Position numbers and translations under genes: made by a program
In this document: positions 18,462 to 26,857 of the stretch, one piece after another
Numbering within the stretch: position 1 is the stretch's first letter
Layout: every line of letters starts with the position of its first letter
Notes under the pieces: model-generated
What the model saw: only the letters and a program-made list of their open reading frames with translations
What the model was told of the DNA's origin: nothing
Database searches by the model: none
Assembly (NCBI GenBank): GCA_041879295.1
Contig: CP047152.1
Span: 4,345,501-4,409,500 of the forward strand
Length of the DNA stretch: 64,000 bases
Direction: 5' to 3'
Source of the DNA: Pseudomonas putida
Lineage (GTDB): Bacteria; Pseudomonadota; Gammaproteobacteria; Pseudomonadales; Pseudomonadaceae

Positions 18462-18515
18462 AAAGGCGCCGGCTGCCCCGGCATGCTGATGCACGCGGGG
18501 CAACACGGCGCCTTT
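18462..18515 (-). terminator. Leader terminator (attenuator) upstream of nasA
   Basis: A long interrupted stem (AAAGGCGCCG with CGGCGCCTTT, then GCCCCG with CGGGGC) ends in a run of Us about 25 bases before the nasA start. No gene lies upstream on this strand (map is divergent), so there is nothing for it to terminate except a nasA leader transcript. The bases CAAAGGCGCC at the foot of the stem also begin the nirB leader hairpin, pointing to shared control. Confidence 0.7.
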
Positions 18516-18595
18516 GTCGTGAAGTGGTGAGGGCTGTCGACGTTGATAGCCCGGGATGAGGGTAAATCAGCAATTTATGGGCCAGCTATACCAGC

Positions 18596-18694
18596 CATTT
18601 CGCGGGCATGCCCGCTCCCACAGGGATATCGCAAGGCCTGAGGGCGGCGCCGTACCTATGGAAGCAGGCACGCCCGCGAAGAGGCCTGCACAGG
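18596..18694. repeat. Inverted pair of REP palindromes
   Basis: TTTCGCGGGCATGCCCGCTC at about 18599-18618 and the inverted CACGCCCGCGAAGAGGCCTG at about 18669-18688, in the nasA-map divergent gap. Confidence 0.85.
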
Positions 18695-18754
18695 CTACGC
18701 ACCATGCGGTGGCAAGCCGGTACCCGCTGGCGCTATGCTGGGGCAATTTCCAGC

Positions 18755-19552
18755 ATGAGCAACTACCCTCCCCCCATGTCCCAGGTGATCCTCAAGACCC
18801 CCACCCAGCTCGACCTGATGCGCCGCGCCGGCCAGCTACTGACCCAGGTGTTCGCCGAACTCGACAGCTTCATCCGCCCCGGAGTGACCACGATGCAGAT
18901 CAACGACCGCGCCGAGGCGTTCATCGTCGATACGCTCAAGGCACGGCCTGCAAGCAAAGGCCAGTACGGTTTCCCTTACTCGCTCAATACGTCGGTGGAC
19001 CACGTGGTATGCCACGGCATCCCCAAGGTCGATGAGGTACTCAAGGAAGGCTCGATCATCAACGTCGACATCACTCTGGAACAGGGCGGCTACATTGCCG
19101 ATTCGTCGAAGATGTATGGCATCGGCAAGATCAGCGATGAAGCCCGGCGCCTGGTCGACACCACCTATGACGCGTTGTGGAAAGGCATCGAGCAGGTGCG
19201 CCCTGGGGCAACGCTGGGCGATATCGGCCATGCCGTGCAGGCACATGCCGAGGCGGCGGGTTACAGCGTGGTGAGCGAGTATTGCGGGCACGGTATTGGC
19301 CAGCAGATGCATGAAGCACCAGAGGTGCTGCACATTGGCCAACGTGGCATGGGCATGAAACTGAAACCGGGCATGGTGTTTACCATCGAGCCGATGATCA
19401 ACCAGGGTGGGCGTGGGACGCGCACGCTGAAGGATGGCTGGACGGTGATTACCCGTGACCACAGCCTGTCGGCGCAGTGGGAGCATACCGTGGCGGTGAC
19501 TGAGGGTGGGTATGAGGTGCTGACATTGCGGGAGGAGGAACGTCGTGGCTGA
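18755..19552 (+). CDS. map: Methionine aminopeptidase, type I
   Basis: A cytosolic metallopeptidase that removes the initiator methionine. The family ligands are visible in order: Asp in NVDITLEQGGYIADSS (both Asp ligands), His in GHGIGQQMHEAPEV, Glu in FTIEPMI and Glu in WEHTVAVTE; the substrate His is in DHVVCHGIP. Length is 265 residues from ATG 18755, or 258 from ATG 18776; neither has a strong ribosome site, and I slightly favour the first because GGGG lies upstream. It stands alone, away from the rpsB region where the housekeeping map usually sits, so it may be a second copy. Confidence 0.93.
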   Translation: MSNYPPPMSQVILKTPTQLDLMRRAGQLLTQVFAELDSFIRPGVTTMQINDRAEAFIVDTLKARPASKGQYGFPYSLNTSVDHVVCHGIPKVDEVLKEGSIINVDITLEQGGYIADSSKMYGIGKISDEARRLVDTTYDALWKGIEQVRPGATLGDIGHAVQAHAEAAGYSVVSEYCGHGIGQQMHEAPEVLHIGQRGMGMKLKPGMVFTIEPMINQGGRGTRTLKDGWTVITRDHSLSAQWEHTVAVTEGGYEVLTLREEERRG

Positions 19553-19596
19553 AGCTGCGGCAAACGCTTGCAGGTATGAGTACAAAATTCAGGCAC

Positions 19597-19622
19597 AAAA
19601 AAAGCGACCCTAGGGTCGCTTT
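19597..19622 (-). terminator. Terminator of tRNA Val-Asp unit 1
   Basis: Stem AAAGCGACCC/GGGTCGCTTT with a two-base loop, followed on the minus strand by seven Us. It lies 44 bases past the tRNA-Asp 3' end, and is also well placed to stop map transcripts. Confidence 0.85.
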
Positions 19623-19665
19623 CTTTGTTACTTCCGGGTGTTCAGTGGGCCCTGGAAGTGGAATA

Positions 19666-19742
19666 TGGCGCAGCGGACGGGACTCGAACCCGCGACCCCC
19701 GGCGTGACAGGCCGGTATTCTAACCGACTGAACTACCGCTGC
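19666..19742 (-). tRNA. tRNA-Asp (GTC), copy 1
   Basis: A 77-nt cloverleaf read on the minus strand: acceptor GCAGCGG paired with CCGCTGC, anticodon loop CTGTCAC with anticodon GTC, T-loop GGTTCGAGTCC and encoded CCA. It is nearly identical in the body to E. coli tRNA-Asp. It lies 13 bases after tRNA-Val in the same transcript. Confidence 0.96.
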
Positions 19743-19755
19743 GCTATACATCGAG

Positions 19756-19831
19756 TGGTGGGTGATGACGGGATCGAACCGCCGACCCTCTGCTTGTAAG
19801 GCAGATGCTCTCCCGGCTGAGCTAATCACCC
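19756..19831 (-). tRNA. tRNA-Val (TAC), copy 1
   Basis: A 76-nt cloverleaf: acceptor GGGTGAT paired with ATCACCC, anticodon loop CTTACAA with anticodon TAC, T-loop GGTTCGATCCC and encoded CCA. It is the first gene of the Val-Asp unit. Confidence 0.96.
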
Positions 19832-19852
19832 ATGTCTCTCGGTGTGGCGCGC

Positions 19853-19881
19853 ATTCTACGGGCGACTTGGCGCTCTGGCAA
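19853..19881 (-). promoter_or_regulatory. Sigma-70 promoter of tRNA unit 1
   Basis: On the minus strand TTGCCA (19881-19876) and TAGAAT (19858-19853) are separated by 17 bases. They are followed by a GC-rich stretch (GCGCGCC) that fits the discriminator of stringently controlled stable-RNA promoters. The same promoter precedes unit 2. Confidence 0.75.
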
Positions 19882-19932
19882 GCACTTATCGAAGTTTTTT
19901 CACACTTCGATCAAACACCAAAAATCAGGCAC

Positions 19933-19958
19933 AAAAAAAGCGACCCTAAGGTCGCTTT
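19933..19958 (-). terminator. Terminator of tRNA Val-Asp unit 2
   Basis: Stem AAAGCGACC/GGTCGCTTT followed by seven Us on the minus strand. It differs from the unit 1 terminator by one base in the loop region (CTAAGG for CTAGGG). It separates the two units, which therefore transcribe independently. Confidence 0.85.
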
Positions 19959-20001
19959 CTTTGTTACTTCCGGGTGTTCAGTGGGCCCTGGAAGTGGAAT
20001 A

Positions 20002-20078
20002 TGGCGCAGCGGACGGGACTCGAACCCGCGACCCCCGGCGTGACAGGCCGGTATTCTAACCGACTGAACTACCGCTGC
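20002..20078 (-). tRNA. tRNA-Asp (GTC), copy 2
   Basis: Identical to copy 1 and offset by exactly 336 bases, with the same cloverleaf and encoded CCA. Confidence 0.96.
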
Positions 20079-20091
20079 GCTATACATCGAG

Positions 20092-20167
20092 TGGTGGGTG
20101 ATGACGGGATCGAACCGCCGACCCTCTGCTTGTAAGGCAGATGCTCTCCCGGCTGAGCTAATCACCC
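20092..20167 (-). tRNA. tRNA-Val (TAC), copy 2
   Basis: Identical to copy 1 and offset by 336 bases. It leads the second Val-Asp unit and is preceded by its own promoter. Confidence 0.96.
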
Positions 20168-20187
20168 TTCGTCTCGGTGTGGCGCGC

Positions 20188-20216
20188 ATTCTACGGAGCG
20201 TCCCGCACCCTGGCAA
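20188..20216 (-). promoter_or_regulatory. Sigma-70 promoter of tRNA unit 2
   Basis: TTGCCA (20216-20211) and TAGAAT (20193-20188) with 17-base spacing and the same GC-rich discriminator. The spacer sequence differs from that of unit 1 while the hexamers and discriminator are unchanged, which supports their function. Confidence 0.75.
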
Positions 20217-20383
20217 GCACTTTTTAAACTTTTTGCAAAAAAAACCTCAGGCCTTTCAAAGACCTAGCGTTGTCGGCCGATTCTTTCATGCATAAGCCAC
20301 TGCTGGCCCTCTGACAGGGCTGGCCTCAACTCACCGCTCGGAGAATAATGCCCGCCTTATGCATTAAGGAGAGATTGCCCCTC

Positions 20384-21304
20384 ATGTGGTTCAAGAACCT
20401 GCTGACCTACCGCCTGACCCAGGAAGTTCCGTTCGAGCCTGAAGCGCTGGAAGCCGCCCTGGCCAGCAAGCCGGCCCGCCCCTGCGCCAGCCAGGAGCTG
20501 ACCACCTATGGTTTCGTCGCGCCGTTCGGCAAAGGCGAAGACGCTCCCCTGGTGCATGTCAGCGGCGAGTACCTGCTGATTGCCGCGCGCAAGGAAGAAC
20601 GCATCCTGCCGAGCAGCGTGGTCAACGACGCGGTCAAGGAAAAGGTCGAAGAGATCGAGACCGAGCAAATGCGCAAGGTCTATAAAAAGGAGCGCGACCA
20701 GATCAAGGACGAAATCATCCAGGCGTTCCTGCCGCGTGCGTTCATCCGCCGCTCGATGATCTTCGCTGCCATTGCCCCGCGCCTGGGCGTGATCCTGGTC
20801 AACTCGGCCAGCGCCAAGCGCGCCGAAGACCTGCTGTCGACCCTGCGTGAAGTGATGGGCTCGCTGCCGGTGCGCCCGGCCACGGTGAAGATTGCGCCGG
20901 TGGCCACCATGACCGACTGGGTCAAATCGCAGCAAGCCGCCGAAGGCTTCTATGTACTGGACGAGTGCGAACTGCGTGACACCGCCGAAGATGGCGGTAT
21001 CGTGCGTTGCAAGCGCCAGGACCTGACCGGCGAAGAGATCCAGTTGCACCTTTCCACTGGCAAGGTGGTGACCCAGCTGGCCCTGGCCTGGCAAGACAAG
21101 CTGTCGTTCATTCTCGACGACAAGATGGTCATCAAGCGCCTGAAGTTCGAAGAGCTGCTGCAGGAGCAGGCCGAGCAGGACGGTGGCGATGAGGCTGCGC
21201 AGCAGTTCGATGCCAGCTTCCAGCTGATGATGATGACCTTTGCCGAATTCCTGCCGGTGCTGTTCGAGGCGCTGGGTGGGGAAGAGATCCCGCAAGGGGT
21301 CTGA
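20384..21304 (+). CDS. rdgC: Recombination-associated protein RdgC
   Basis: A 306-residue protein recognised over its whole length: [13 protein letters not shown] at the start, [32 protein letters not shown] and a C-terminus ending in the acidic [27 protein letters not shown] region. RdgC forms a ring that binds double-stranded DNA and restrains RecA; it associates with the nucleoid. ATG 20384 is preceded by AAGGAGAG; the upstream 12 codons of the open frame are not part of the family. It is transcribed divergently from the tRNA units and is followed by REP sequences, so it is probably monocistronic. Confidence 0.96.
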   Translation: MWFKNLLTYRLTQEVPFEPEALEAALASKPARPCASQELTTYGFVAPFGKGEDAPLVHVSGEYLLIAARKEERILPSSVVNDAVKEKVEEIETEQMRKVYKKERDQIKDEIIQAFLPRAFIRRSMIFAAIAPRLGVILVNSASAKRAEDLLSTLREVMGSLPVRPATVKIAPVATMTDWVKSQQAAEGFYVLDECELRDTAEDGGIVRCKRQDLTGEEIQLHLSTGKVVTQLALAWQDKLSFILDDKMVIKRLKFEELLQEQAEQDGGDEAAQQFDASFQLMMMTFAEFLPVLFEALGGEEIPQGV

Positions 21305-21348
21305 TTGGTATGAAATGCAGGTGCTGGCCTGAATCGTTTTCTGCCAGC

Positions 21349-21423
21349 ACCGGCCTCTTCGCGGGTAAACCCGCGCCTGCAAGTGGTAACCCCTTGCAGG
21401 CGCGGTCTTGCCCGCAAGGCCGC
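21349..21423. repeat. Inverted pair of REP palindromes
   Basis: CCGGCCTCTTCGCGGGTAAA at 21350-21369 and a degenerate inverted unit with GCGGTCTTGCCCGCAAGGCC at about 21402-21421. The pair ends just before the guanidine riboswitch. Confidence 0.8.
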
Positions 21424-21445
21424 AGACAGGCACCATGATGCCCAC

Positions 21446-21495
21446 GGTGAGGACGACCTCACGACGCACCGCGTGACCACTCCGGGGACGGCCCC
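21446..21495 (+). promoter_or_regulatory. Guanidine-II (mini-ykkC) riboswitch
   Basis: Two short hairpins with the diagnostic ACGR loops: GTGAGG-ACGA-CCTCAC (21447-21462) and GGGG-ACGG-CCCC (21484-21495), joined by 21 bases and ending 26 bases before the gdx start codon. Two such loops that dock on each other and bind guanidinium define the guanidine-II class, and genes under its control are mostly SMR exporters such as the one here. Its position suggests that ligand binding frees the ribosome-binding site. Confidence 0.92.
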
Positions 21496-21521
21496 ATCAT
21501 TCAAACGATGGAGACACACTC

Positions 21522-21839
21522 ATGTCCTGGATCATCCTGTTTTTCGCCGGCCTGTTCGAGGTCGGCTGGGCCGTCGGCCTCAAATACACCGACGGTTTCA
21601 CTCGACCGCTACCCACTGTCCTTACCGTCGGCGCCATGGTCATCAGCCTGGGCCTGTTGGGCCTGGCCATGAAGGAATTGCCGCTGGGCACCGCCTATGC
21701 CATCTGGACCGGCGTAGGCGCAGTCGGTACGGTCATCGCCGGGATCATTCTGTTCGGCGAGTCCATGGCCCTGGTGCGGCTGGTCAGTGTGGCGCTGATC
21801 GTCTGCGGCCTTGTCGGCCTGAAAGTCAGCGCCAGCTAG
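21522..21839 (+). CDS. gdx: Guanidinium exporter Gdx (SugE subtype of SMR family)
   Basis: A 105-residue, four-helix small multidrug resistance protein of the inner membrane that works as an antiparallel dimer. The essential Glu13 lies in helix 1 ([20 protein letters not shown]), and [16 protein letters not shown] is the helix 3 signature. The guanidine-II riboswitch directly in front marks it as a guanidinium/H+ antiporter rather than a broad drug pump. GGAG lies upstream of ATG 21522. Its stop is three bases from that of the converging LplT-PlsC gene, with no terminator between. Confidence 0.95.
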   Translation: MSWIILFFAGLFEVGWAVGLKYTDGFTRPLPTVLTVGAMVISLGLLGLAMKELPLGTAYAIWTGVGAVGTVIAGIILFGESMALVRLVSVALIVCGLVGLKVSAS

Positions 21840-21842
21840 CCC

Positions 21843-23720
21843 CTATCGCAGATGGCCGCGCAGGCGGCTGACCTGTTCACGCAACACTTCAGGCTGCGCC
21901 GCCTCCACCGGGACGGCGGCGCCTGCCACGATGGTCACCCGCGACCACAGGCGCTTGAAGAAACCCTTGGCCGGGTCACGGCTGAAGAAGCTTCCCCACA
22001 ACCCCTGCAAGGCCAGCGGAATCACCGGTACCGGCGTTTCTTCGAGGATGCGGCTGACCCCACCCTTGAAGACATCGATTTCGCCATCGCCCGTCAGCTT
22101 GCCTTCCGGGAAAATGCACACCAGCTCGCCATCCGCCAGGTACTCGGCAATGCGCGCGAAGGCCCGCTCGTACGTCGCCTGGTCTTCGTTACGCCCGGCA
22201 ATCGGGATGGCACCGGCAGTGCGAAACACGAAGTTGAGCACCGGCAGGTTGTAGATCTTGTAGTACATGACAAAGCGGATCGGCCGGCGGATAGCCCCGC
22301 CCAGCAGCAACGCATCGACGAACGACACGTGGTTGCACACTAGCAACGCTGCACCCTCGTCGGGGATGCGCTCAAGGTCTCGGTGCTGCACGCGGTACAT
22401 CGAATGGCTGAGCAGCCAGATCAGGAAGCGCATGGTGAACTCGGGGACGATCCTGAAGATATAGGTGTTGACCGCGATATTGAGCAGCGACACCACCAGG
22501 AAGAGCTGCGGGATGCTCAGCTTGGCCACGCCTAGCAGGATGATGGTGAGCACCGCCGACACCACCATGAACAAGGCATTGAGGATGTTGTTGGCCGCGA
22601 TCACCCTGGCGCGCTCGTCCTCGGCCGTGCGGGCCTGGATCAACGCATACAATGGCACGATGTAGAAGCCGCCGAACACGCCCAGGCCAATGATCGACAG
22701 CAAGATCCACCAGGCCTGGCTCATGCCCAGCAATGCCAGCCAGTCGTGCGGCGCTGCTGCAGCCGGCACATCACCGGAGTGCCACCACCACAGCAGGCCG
22801 AACAGGGTCAGGCCGAACGAGCCGAACGGCACCAGGCCGATTTCCACCTTACGTCCACTGAGCCGCTCGCACAGCAGTGAGCCCAGGGCGATGCCCACCG
22901 AGAACAGTGTCAGCACCAGGGTCACCACCGTGCCGTCACCGTGCAGCCAATCCTTGGCATAGGCCGGGATCTGCGTGAGGTAGATGGCGCCGACAAACCA
23001 GAACCACGAGTTGCCGACGATCGAACGCGACACCGCCGGCGGCTGGCCCAGGCCCATGCGCAAGATCACCCACGACTGCTTGAAGATGTTCCAGTCCAGC
23101 GGCATTTGCGGCGAGGCGGCAGCAGCCCGGGGGATCCAGCGGCTGGCCAGGTAGCCGAGTACCGCCGTGCCGACCACGCCACCGGCCACCACCGTTGCGT
23201 AACTGTCGGCCGACATCATCACCCCGGCGCCGATAGTGCCGGCGAGGATGGCGAGGAAGGTACCGGTTTCCACCAGCCCGTTACCGCCCACCAGCTCTTC
23301 CTCGCGCAGGGCCTGCGGCAGGATCGAATACTTCACCGGGCCGAACAGCGCCGAGTGGGTCCCCATACCGAACAGCGCCACCAGCATCAGCGCCAGATGG
23401 TTGGTGACAAAGCCCAGCGCACCAATCGCCATGATCACGATTTCGGCCAGCTTGATTGCGCGGATCAGCGCATCCTTGGCGAACTTCTCGCCAAACTGCC
23501 CGCCCAGCGCCGAAAACAGGAAAAACGGCAGGATGAACAGCAAGGCACACAGGTTGACCCAGATCGATCGGTCACCATCGCCCAGGCTGAGCTTGAACAA
23601 AATCGCCAGGATCAGCGACTGCTTGAACAGGTTGTCGTTGAAGGCACCCAGCGACTGAGTGATGAAAAACGGCAGGAAACGCCGCTTGCCGAGCAACGTG
23701 AATTGCGAAGAGTGACTCAT
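21843..23720 (-). CDS. LplT-like lysophospholipid flippase fused to a PlsC-type acyltransferase
   Basis: A 625-residue membrane protein. Residues about 1-400 form an MFS domain of the LplT type (FFITQSLGAFNDNLFKQSLI, ADSYATVVAGG, IGLGVFGGFYIVPLYALIQ). Residues about 430-625 form a glycerophospholipid acyltransferase with the catalytic motif NHVSFVDALL (H-x4-D) and FPEGKLTGDGEI. Together they would flip lysophospholipid inward and re-acylate it. In E. coli the flippase is separate and the acyltransferase Aas also carries an acyl-ACP synthetase; that AMP-binding domain is absent here, so the acyl donor must be made elsewhere. ATG 23720 is chosen because both the MFS homology and an AAGGA begin there. 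Confidence 0.88.
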   Translation of the reverse strand: MSHSSQFTLLGKRRFLPFFITQSLGAFNDNLFKQSLILAILFKLSLGDGDRSIWVNLCALLFILPFFLFSALGGQFGEKFAKDALIRAIKLAEIVIMAIGALGFVTNHLALMLVALFGMGTHSALFGPVKYSILPQALREEELVGGNGLVETGTFLAILAGTIGAGVMMSADSYATVVAGGVVGTAVLGYLASRWIPRAAAASPQMPLDWNIFKQSWVILRMGLGQPPAVSRSIVGNSWFWFVGAIYLTQIPAYAKDWLHGDGTVVTLVLTLFSVGIALGSLLCERLSGRKVEIGLVPFGSFGLTLFGLLWWWHSGDVPAAAAPHDWLALLGMSQAWWILLSIIGLGVFGGFYIVPLYALIQARTAEDERARVIAANNILNALFMVVSAVLTIILLGVAKLSIPQLFLVVSLLNIAVNTYIFRIVPEFTMRFLIWLLSHSMYRVQHRDLERIPDEGAALLVCNHVSFVDALLLGGAIRRPIRFVMYYKIYNLPVLNFVFRTAGAIPIAGRNEDQATYERAFARIAEYLADGELVCIFPEGKLTGDGEIDVFKGGVSRILEETPVPVIPLALQGLWGSFFSRDPAKGFFKRLWSRVTIVAGAAVPVEAAQPEVLREQVSRLRGHLR

Positions 23721-23877
23721 CGTCCTTGGTCCTGAGGGCTTTTCAATTGGAGGCTCGCCAAGCGCGCCGGGCCACAAATCTGCATGGGAAATGCGCTGGC
23801 TGGCAAGCACCAGCTCAGGCATGGCCAGGCGAGATTGCTTTCAAGGACCTGCTGGCAGTTGCAGCACTGGCGCTAAG

Positions 23878-24720
23878 TCACTCGAAGCCAAACAACGCCC
23901 GCGCGGTATCCACCAACAGTGCCTGGCGCAACTGCGCTGAACACCCCAAGGCCTCGAACTGTTCGACAGCGGTGCCGAAACTGACCTCCGACTCATGTTG
24001 GGTATGCGGCCAGTCACTGCCCCACATCAACCGCTCTGCGCCGTAATGGGCTTCCAGCGCGCACAGCGCCTGACGGGCGAATGCCAGGTTCTGTTCCGGC
24101 GAGCCCTGCAGCCGGTAGATGCCGGACACCTTCACCCATACCTTGCCCCGACCGCTCAGGGTGAGCAGTTCGGCAAACCCCGGCTGGCCCAGGCCAAGGC
24201 GGGCATCTGGCCGGCCGAAATGGTCAATCACGATGTCCAGGCCATAGGGCTGCAATGCCCGCACCAGCACTGGAATGTCCGCCACCTGACGGTGCAGTTC
24301 CACGTGCCACCCCTGCTCGCCGATGTGTTCCAGCAGCGGCCGCCACTGCGCGTCGGTCAGGTCAGGCATATCCTGCCCCATGAGGTTGAGGCGTACACCC
24401 CTTACCCCCAACCGGGCCATTTCCGCCAACGTCGCGCGCTCGACATCCCGCTCCAGCATCACCACCCCGCGCAGTTGCCCAGGCACGGTCTGCAAGGCGC
24501 TGAGCAAATAGCGGTTGTCGGTACCCAGGAAGCTGGGCTGGACCAGTACGCCATGGCTGAAACCATGAGCCCGCAGCCGGCCCAGGTAGTCGCCCAGCGG
24601 CGCATCGTAACTGGGCGCATAACGCCGCTGGCTGGCCAGGTTCAGGCCACGGCTGAACACGTGGGCGTGGCTGTCGATGGCGGTCAGGTGCAAAGCGGGT
24701 GCGTGGGGCATGGTTCTCAT
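23878..24720 (-). CDS. Amidohydrolase-family TIM-barrel lactonase-like protein
   Basis: A 280-residue metal-dependent hydrolase of the amidohydrolase_2 type. The N-terminal metal motif is DSHAHVF; the later ligands are His in VELHRQ, His in VIDHFGRPDA and Asp in LMWGSDWPHTQHE. This pattern is shared by 2-pyrone-4,6-dicarboxylate lactonase (LigI) and D-galactarolactone isomerase. It follows an MFS gene by 15 bases on the same strand, with a GntR gene upstream, so it probably opens a lactone or dicarboxylate imported by that transporter. The substrate cannot be read from the sequence. The start could also be the Met three codons on; neither has a good ribosome site. Confidence 0.82.
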   Translation of the reverse strand: MRTMPHAPALHLTAIDSHAHVFSRGLNLASQRRYAPSYDAPLGDYLGRLRAHGFSHGVLVQPSFLGTDNRYLLSALQTVPGQLRGVVMLERDVERATLAEMARLGVRGVRLNLMGQDMPDLTDAQWRPLLEHIGEQGWHVELHRQVADIPVLVRALQPYGLDIVIDHFGRPDARLGLGQPGFAELLTLSGRGKVWVKVSGIYRLQGSPEQNLAFARQALCALEAHYGAERLMWGSDWPHTQHESEVSFGTAVEQFEALGCSAQLRQALLVDTARALFGFE

Positions 24721-24735
24721 ACAAACACGTTCAGG

Positions 24736-26010
24736 TTACTTGGCGACGGCACCGGCCGCTTCCGGCGCAGGTGCAGATTCAAGGTTGCGGCCACGGGTTT
24801 CGGGCAGGCACAGGGCTGCGATCACCGCAACGCCATACGCGATGCCGGCATCGATGCCGATGGCACTCCCCAGCGACATCGATTCGCTCATGTGCCCGAC
24901 CAGGAAGGGGAACACGGCCGACAGCACGCGACCGAAGTTGTAGCAAAAGCCCACCCCGGCGCCGCGTACGTCAGCCGGGTACAGTTCATTGAAAAACGCG
25001 CCAAGGCTGGCCGGGATGCCGGCGGCGAAAAAGCCCAGCGGGAAGCCGAGGAACAGCATCTGGGTATTGCTCAGCGGGAAGAACACGTAGGCCTGCACGG
25101 TCAGTACACAGCACAGGGCGAACAGCAGGATGTTCTTGCGCCTGCCAATACGGTCGATCAGCAGGCCGCTGACCACGCAGCCACACCAGAAGGCCAGGAT
25201 GATCACCGCCAGGTAACCGCCAGAGTTAAGCACCGAGAGGTTGCGCTCTGTCTTGAGAAAGGTCGGCAACCAGGTCATCACCGCGTGGTAGCCACCGTGG
25301 GCACCCAGGCCGAGCAAGCCGCCCAGCAGGGTCACACGCAGCAGTTCCGGGCGGAAGATGCCAGCCATCGACTGCAAGAAGCTGGAGGGGATGGCTTTTT
25401 CTTTCTGCAGGCGCTGGAAACTGTCCGGCTCAGGCACGTTGCGGCGTACCCAGATGATCAGCAGCGATGGCAGCAGACCGACGAAGAACATCACCCGCCA
25501 GGCAAACTCCTGCGGTACCAGTGAGTAAATCAGCGTAAACAGTGCCACCGCCAGCCCCCACCCCACAGCCCAGGCACTCTGCACCGTACCCATGACTTTG
25601 CCGCGATACCTGGGGTTGATGGTTTCGGCCATCAGCACAGCGCCGGCTGCCCATTCGCCACCAATGCCAAAGCCTTGCATGGCCTTGACGAACAGCAACG
25701 GGTAGAAACCGGTGACGAATGCCGAAAGGAAGGTAAAGAACGAGAACCAGAGAATCATCCATTGCAGGGTACGCACGCGACCATAGCGGTCGGACAGGGT
25801 GCCACCCAGCCAGCCGCCGATTGCCGAGGTCACCAGGGTCAGGCCACTGATCAGGCCGGCGTCGCCCTTGGTCAGGGAGAACGCGGCGATCAGCGCGGGG
25901 ATGGCCAGGCCGAACATCTGCACTTCCAGCGCATCGAGCGACCAACCGCCGAAACAGGCCCAGAATGTCTTGCGTTCCCGTGAGGTGATCTCGCGATACC
26001 AGCTGAACAT
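24736..26010 (-). CDS. MFS transporter (sugar/organic-acid H+ symporter type)
   Basis: A 424-residue, 12-helix inner-membrane protein. ATG 26010 follows AAGGATAA, and the longer open frame upstream overlaps the GntR gene and is discounted. Motifs include GGTLSDRYGRVRT (loop 2-3), GFGIGGEWAAGAVLMAE and NPRYRGKVMGTVQ (helices 4-5), plus GLLIDRIGRRK and LPETRGRNLE near the end. This pattern fits the sialate/lactate (SHS) and related aromatic-acid groups, importers of carboxylated compounds. It is cotranscribed with the downstream amidohydrolase and probably controlled by the GntR protein encoded just upstream. Confidence 0.87.
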   Translation of the reverse strand: MFSWYREITSRERKTFWACFGGWSLDALEVQMFGLAIPALIAAFSLTKGDAGLISGLTLVTSAIGGWLGGTLSDRYGRVRTLQWMILWFSFFTFLSAFVTGFYPLLFVKAMQGFGIGGEWAAGAVLMAETINPRYRGKVMGTVQSAWAVGWGLAVALFTLIYSLVPQEFAWRVMFFVGLLPSLLIIWVRRNVPEPDSFQRLQKEKAIPSSFLQSMAGIFRPELLRVTLLGGLLGLGAHGGYHAVMTWLPTFLKTERNLSVLNSGGYLAVIILAFWCGCVVSGLLIDRIGRRKNILLFALCCVLTVQAYVFFPLSNTQMLFLGFPLGFFAAGIPASLGAFFNELYPADVRGAGVGFCYNFGRVLSAVFPFLVGHMSESMSLGSAIGIDAGIAYGVAVIAALCLPETRGRNLESAPAPEAAGAVAK

Positions 26011-26105
26011 GATTGTTATCCTTCTAGTCGTGGGTGTGACGGGCAGGCGAAGCCACTGCGCCGTGGCAGCACGGCGCAGACAGGTAAAAGGGTGAAGCGA
26101 CCGGT

Positions 26106-26837
26106 TCAGCGAATGTCGATGCGGTAGCGGAAGTGCTGCGCATGGCCGCGCGAGCGGCGCCATTCCAGAGGTTTGCCGGCGTAATCCCGGGCCAGGCGCT
26201 CGATCACTACCACCGGGCTGTCGGCCGGCAGTTGCAGCAAGCGGCCATGCACCGCGTCGACCGCTTCGGCGGTCAGGGTCTCTTCGGCGTAGGCGACCAC
26301 CTGACCGCACAGCGCTTCGTAGATCGGGTACAGCAGTGGGCCCTTGCTGTTCAAATCCACGTCCAGCAGCGGCTGGAAGGTTTGACGCGGCAGCCAGATC
26401 TCTTCAGCCAGCACCGGCTGGGCGCCAAGCAGACGGGTGCGAACGATGCGGATCACATCAGCCTCCCCCGTCAGGCCCAATGCCTCGGCCACCGCCGAAG
26501 GCGCCGGAAGCGGCTCGATAGAGAGAATGCGGCTTTCCGGCACCACGCGCTCGCCATTGGCGGCTTCGAAACGGAAGAAGCGGAACAGCGACGACTGGAA
26601 CTGCGGGCGGCGAATGAAGGTGCCGCGACCCTGCTGACGCTCCAGCACGCCTTCGGCTACCAGCACATCGACAGCCTTGCGCACGGTGCCGATCGACAGG
26701 TCGAACTCGGTGGCCAAGGCTGCTTCGGTCGGGATCGCTTCCCCCGGACGCCAGCGGTTGTTGGCAATTTGCGCGACCATGTGGTCGCGCAGTTGTTGGT
26801 AGCGGGGCAGTCGAGCATCACCGGTCAATGGGTGCAT
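26106..26837 (-). CDS. GntR-family (HutC/UTRA) transcriptional regulator
   Basis: A 243-residue regulator from ATG 26837. The N-terminal winged helix (about 12-75) shows LPRYQQLRDHMVAQI, PTEAALATEFDLSIGTVRKAVDVLVAEGVLER and QGRGTFI. The C-terminal UTRA ligand domain runs from about 90 to 240 (LSIEPLPAPSAVAEALGL, VVVIERLARDYAGKPLEWRRS). The HutC subfamily usually represses transport and catabolic operons and releases DNA on binding the substrate. The MFS and amidohydrolase genes downstream on the same strand are the obvious targets. The AT-rich palindrome at 26858-26873 lies 20 bases upstream of its start and would allow autoregulation. Confidence 0.9.
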   Translation of the reverse strand: MHPLTGDARLPRYQQLRDHMVAQIANNRWRPGEAIPTEAALATEFDLSIGTVRKAVDVLVAEGVLERQQGRGTFIRRPQFQSSLFRFFRFEAANGERVVPESRILSIEPLPAPSAVAEALGLTGEADVIRIVRTRLLGAQPVLAEEIWLPRQTFQPLLDVDLNSKGPLLYPIYEALCGQVVAYAEETLTAEAVDAVHGRLLQLPADSPVVVIERLARDYAGKPLEWRRSRGHAQHFRYRIDIR

Positions 26838-26857
26838 GGGTCTCGCTCTCGTCTTGT

